Shown here piece by piece: positions 25,335 to 27,778 of a stretch of DNA of 27,778 nucleotides. The notes under the pieces are model-generated. The model was not told the origin of the DNA. It made no database searches and worked only from the letters and a program-made list of their open reading frames with translations. Source of the DNA: Candidatus [Bacteroides] periocalifornicus (GTDB lineage Bacteria; Bacteroidota; Bacteroidia; Bacteroidales; CAJPTX01); the NCBI GenBank assembly GCA_001421095.1, contig LIIK01000037.1:1-27778 (forward strand). The letters run 5' to 3'. The stretch's first letter is position 1, and every line of letters begins with the position of its first letter. The position numbers and the translations under genes were made by a program.

Positions 25335-26453
25335 CTACGCAAAGAATCCCTTTATCGCCTCCACCACCCTATCCTGCTCCTCTGGCCTAATCTCAGTATC
25401 TATCGGCAGCGAGAGTACTGAATCGGACAGCCGTTGGGCCACCTCTAGGCTCCCCACTGCCCGTGTAATGGGCTTGAAAGCCTCCTGCGCCTGCAGCGGC
25501 AGCGGGTAGTAGATCATCGCAGGGATTCCCTGCGTCTCTAGATAGGCCTTCAGGGCATCGCGCCTGCCGTTTAGCACCTTGAGCGTGTACTGGTGGTAGA
25601 CGTGTGTGGAGAAGGGCGACTCAACCGGGGGCTCTATCCCGCGTATCCCCTTAAGGTGCTGGGTGTAGTACTGCGCCGCAGCGTACCGAGCCTGGCAGAA
25701 CTCGTCCAAATGCCGTAGCTTCACCCGCAGTATGGCTGCCTGTAGGGTGTCGAGCCGACTATTGCAGCCTAGCACCTTGTGGTAGTACTTCACCTCCTGC
25801 CCGTGGTTGGCCACCGTGGCTAACCGCTCAGCCAGCGCGTCATCGTTGGCGAACATAGCCCCGCCGTCGCCGTAGCACCCGAGGTTCTTGGAGGGGAAGA
25901 ATGAGGTGCAGCCCACATCGCCCATGGCCCCGGTGTGTACCCTACGCCCATCGGGAAAGGTGTAGAAGGCGCCTATCGACTGCGCATTATCCTCTATCAC
26001 AGCAAGATTATGTTGTCTGGCAAAATCGAGAATCGGCGCCATATCGCAGCTCTGCCCGAAGAGATGCACAGGGATTATCGCCTTGGTTCTCGGGCTAATG
26101 GCCGCCTCTAGCACCTCCGCAGTCATATTGAAGGTCGCCCAGTCCACATCCACCATCACGGGCACTAGCCCCAGCAATCCGATAACCTCGGCACTGGCCA
26201 CGTAGGTAAAGGCGGGCACTATCACCTCATCGCCTGCCTTAAGCCCCAGCGCCATGAGGGCTATCTGCAGCGCATCGGTGCCATTGGCGCACGGTACCGC
26301 ATGCGTGCTGCCGTTGTAGGCCGCCAACTCAGAGGCAAACGCCTTAACATCAACCCCGTTGATGAAGTCTGTAGCCTCCAGCACCCGGGCTATTGCAGCG
26401 TCGATATCGGGCTTTAGCCGGCGGTACTGCCCCTGCAAATCGACCATTCTCAT
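25335..26453 (-). CDS. wbpE: UDP-2-acetamido-3-keto-glucuronate 3-aminotransferase (WbpE)
   Basis: PLP-dependent DegT-family aminotransferase of 372 residues. It converts the 3-keto product of WbpB to the 3-amino sugar with glutamate as amino donor, releasing 2-oxoglutarate, the co-substrate that WbpB-type enzymes use to reoxidise NADH. The PLP Lys is K189 in FFPSKNLGCYGDGG; ANGTDAL (56-62) and the PLP-stacking region EDNAQSIGA (154-162) are also present. The N-terminus MVDLQGQYRRLKPDID is the WbpE/WlbC form. First gene of the thirteen-gene minus-strand cluster; wbpD follows closely. Its P. gingivalis relative is PorR. Confidence 0.95.
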   Translation of the reverse strand: MRMVDLQGQYRRLKPDIDAAIARVLEATDFINGVDVKAFASELAAYNGSTHAVPCANGTDALQIALMALGLKAGDEVIVPAFTYVASAEVIGLLGLVPVMVDVDWATFNMTAEVLEAAISPRTKAIIPVHLFGQSCDMAPILDFARQHNLAVIEDNAQSIGAFYTFPDGRRVHTGAMGDVGCTSFFPSKNLGCYGDGGAMFANDDALAERLATVANHGQEVKYYHKVLGCNSRLDTLQAAILRVKLRHLDEFCQARYAAAQYYTQHLKGIRGIEPPVESPFSTHVYHQYTLKVLNGRRDALKAYLETQGIPAMIYYPLPLQAQEAFKPITRAVGSLEVAQRLSDSVLSLPIDTEIRPEEQDRVVEAIKGFFA

Positions 26454-26483
26454 TGGTAATCCCCTTTACGCAATTGTTAGCCG

Positions 26484-26491
26484 CGAAGATA
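26484..26491 (-). promoter_or_regulatory. Possible -7 promoter box upstream of wbpE
   Basis: On the minus strand TATCTTCG (26491-26484), followed by C, differs from the Bacteroidota -7 consensus TAnnTTTG at one position and lies 31 bases before the wbpE start. No convincing -33 TTTG is found at the normal spacing. It is the best candidate for the start of the cluster's transcript. Confidence 0.35.
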
Positions 26492-26996
26492 GCACAATTC
26501 TACGGAATGGCACTACGGCCAAACTGCCCACCCTTTCCCCGCAGGGTGTCCACTCCCCAGACATATAGTTATCACGCTGAAATACAGGAAAATCAAAAAT
26601 CCTATCATCTGCCAATTTAGGCGGATTATGAAAAGGGCAACGCGCTGATAATAGATACCGCAGCCTGGGACAGAGGAGCGGGCGATAAGAGGAGAGGCAC
26701 GCCTAATCGTGATGCGACACGCCTAAACGCAACACGGCACGCCTAATCGCGACGCGGCACGCCACGTCGCTACAAACGCCGTATACGCCACTGGCGACCG
26801 TCCTGGGATCTGGGCGCAGGCTGGGGAATCCCCCAATTCCACGCCGCGAAGGTAGCGCGCCAAGTCCCCCTGGGATGGGGAATAGCCCGGCGGCCTGTAT
26901 CCACGCGGTGTGCGGGGCCCTTAATCGCGACGCGGCGCGCCTAAACACGACGCAGTGCAGCGCATCGCGATTATGTGTAACGACGCGGCACGCCGC

Positions 26997-27617
26997 ATCG
27001 CTACCTCCTCCGAGGAACGGGAGAATCGGATTTAAACCACCGCATTCTAGAAGGGGAACTGCGGGCAAACGCCCCATATGGGTTCAATCTTTATAGGGAT
27101 CTCCTAGTAAATCGTTTCGAATCATGCAATTCCATCTCTCGAAGACGGTAGCGACGCGGCGTGATAAAAAATCGCCTTTCTACCAACTGGCGAGATTTGC
27201 AATTGCGTTCTCGGTAGGGGAGACGCCGAGCGCAGCGAGTGCCCTCCCTGCCCCGAGCCCGACCATCCACAGGTCTTTGTAGCGACGTGGCGTGCCGCGT
27301 CGCTACCTCCTCCGAGGAACGGGAGAATCGGATTTAAACCGCCGCATTCTAGAAGGGGAACTGCTGCAAACGCCCCATATGGGTTCAATCTTTATAGGGA
27401 TCTCCTGGTAAATCGTTTCGAATCATGCAATTCCATCTCTTGAAGACGGTAGCGACGCACCGCATCGTGATAAAAAATCGCCTTTCTACCAACTGGCGAG
27501 ATTTGCAATTGCGCTCTCGGTAGGGGAGGCGCCAAGCGCAGCGAGTGCCCTCCCTGCCCCGAGCCCGATCACCCACAGGCAGCCCTGCGAGTCTTTGTAG
27601 CGACGTGGCGCACCGCG
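26997..27617. repeat. Two tandem ~300-bp palindrome-bordered units (right array)
   Basis: Unit A (about 26997-27299) and unit B (about 27299-27617) are near-identical direct repeats. In order each carries TCCTCCGAGGAACGGGAGAA, a CGCATTCTAGAAGGGGAACT segment, GGGTTCAATCTTTATAGGGA, CATGCAATTCCATCTC, GAAGACGGTAGCGACG and TTTCTACCAACTGGCGAGA. A TTGCAATTGCG segment and an AGCGCAGCGAGTGCCCTCCC segment follow. Units are bordered by the GC palindrome, with copies at 26977-27004, 27279-27306 and 27597-27624. Unit B is longer by about 16 bases. The inverse complement of this order is found in the left array at about 108-300. Confidence 0.85.
27279..27306. repeat. Best-preserved GC palindrome of the repeat family
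   Basis: GTAGCGACGTGGC (27279-27291), a two-base centre, and GCCGCGTCGCTAC (27294-27306) form a 13-base-pair inverted repeat with one G-T wobble. At least ten variants occur in the window's intergenic DNA (for example near 42, 96, 273, 2075, 8022, 26748, 26977 and 27597), never within a gene. This is the pattern of a dispersed REP-like element. Confidence 0.8.
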
Positions 27618-27682
27618 TCGCGATTAAGGGACCACAAACCGCCCCACCCACGCACTATCCACGCCCTCCCATCCGTCCGTAG

Positions 27683-27706
27683 GGGCAGGCCGAAAGTTGC
27701 CTGCCC
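27683..27706. repeat. Short stem-loop repeat, copy 3
   Basis: GGGCAGGC (27683-27690) and GCCTGCCC (27699-27706) pair perfectly around the loop CGAAAGTT. It is the same element as at 2004-2027, with one compensatory stem change, and is inverted relative to the copy at 3039-3062. Confidence 0.7.
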
Positions 27707-27778
27707 AATCCTATCCTCCTTGCCTGCCAGTCCTATCCCTTCGCCTGCCCAATCCCATCCCCCTGCAGGCCTACTCCT

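Larger units (their letters stand above)
26454..27778. other. Gene-free repeat-rich flank upstream of wbpE
   Basis: The 1.3 kb upstream of wbpE contains no credible gene. After a short AT-rich leader (26454-26660) it consists almost wholly of palindromic repeats: degenerate GC palindromes at 26701-26773 and 26923-27004, two tandem units at 26997-27617, and a short stem-loop at 27683-27706 followed by a CCTGCCCAATCC-like run to the end. ORFs in this flank on either strand merely follow the repeats. Confidence 0.8.

Noticed and set aside
24684..25421. 245-residue plus-strand ORF
   Set aside because: It lies antisense to wbpD and wbpE, whose family motifs are unmistakable; it has no recognisable features.
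26700..27620. CRISPR array
   Set aside because: The repeats are about 300 bp units with irregular palindromes and no regular short repeat/spacer pattern; no cas genes are present.
26703..27651. Minus-strand ORFs of 88-124 residues in the right flank
   Set aside because: They simply translate the repeat units (the same LLECGGLNPILPFLGG segment occurs in two of them) and are not independent genes.
1..27778. tRNA or rRNA genes
   Set aside because: TTCAA/TTCGA-like strings (for example GGGTTCAATC in the repeats) were inspected by eye, but no cloverleaf arms accompany them.

Overview
The window looks like chromosomal DNA from a Bacteroidota (Bacteroidales-type) bacterium. The reasons are a type IX secretion (T9SS) C-terminal sorting domain on a BspA-like surface protein, Bacteroidota-type -7 boxes (TAnnTTTG) upstream of engB and the M23 peptidase gene, little use of Shine-Dalgarno sites, and the gene families present. 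Genus cannot be fixed from the sequence; Porphyromonas/Tannerella-like relatives are plausible. TGA acts as a normal stop here: engB, wbpD and wzx end on it at family-typical lengths. Most genes have balanced to moderately high GC, but wzy and the phosphoethanolamine-transferase gene are visibly AT-rich.

Layout. Positions 1-756 are non-coding repeats. Next come two housekeeping genes on the minus strand, prs (757-1698) and engB (2150-2770), separated by more repeats. A plus-strand surface/secreted locus follows (3214-7869): a DUF285/BspA-like adhesin with a T9SS tail, a papain-family (C1A) protein whose catalytic Cys is Ser, and a second C1A paralogue that keeps its Cys but is cut by an in-frame TGA. 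A minus-strand M23 envelope peptidase with a clear terminator lies at 8165-9191.

From 26453 down to 9443 a run of thirteen minus-strand genes forms a polysaccharide cluster: wbpE, wbpD, wbpA, wzx, wzy, a phosphoethanolamine transferase, two family-4 glycosyltransferases, wbpB, a 1013-aa FAD/Fe-S oxidoreductase, a second DegT aminotransferase, a polyprenyl-phosphate sugar transferase and a family-2 glycosyltransferase. WbpA, WbpB, WbpE and WbpD together are the complete route from UDP-GlcNAc to UDP-2,3-diacetamido-2,3-dideoxyglucuronic acid. The C2-epimerase WbpI is not in the window, so the gluco sugar may be the end product. The transferases would build a lipid-linked repeat unit, Wzx flip it and Wzy polymerise it.

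The most interesting inference is metabolic. WbpB enzymes regenerate NAD+ by reducing 2-oxoglutarate to 2-hydroxyglutarate, and the gene directly downstream of wbpB encodes a YdiJ/D-2-hydroxyacid-dehydrogenase-type FAD/Fe-S enzyme that could return the by-product to 2-oxoglutarate. A Wbp-type sugar is also known to link T9SS cargo to A-LPS in Porphyromonas gingivalis, and a T9SS cargo gene lies about 4.4 kb beyond the cluster's end.

The whole gene block is bracketed by related palindromic non-coding repeats in opposite orientation at the two ends (1-490 and about 26700-27620), with further copies between genes. No tRNA, rRNA, CRISPR array, transposase or phage gene was seen.
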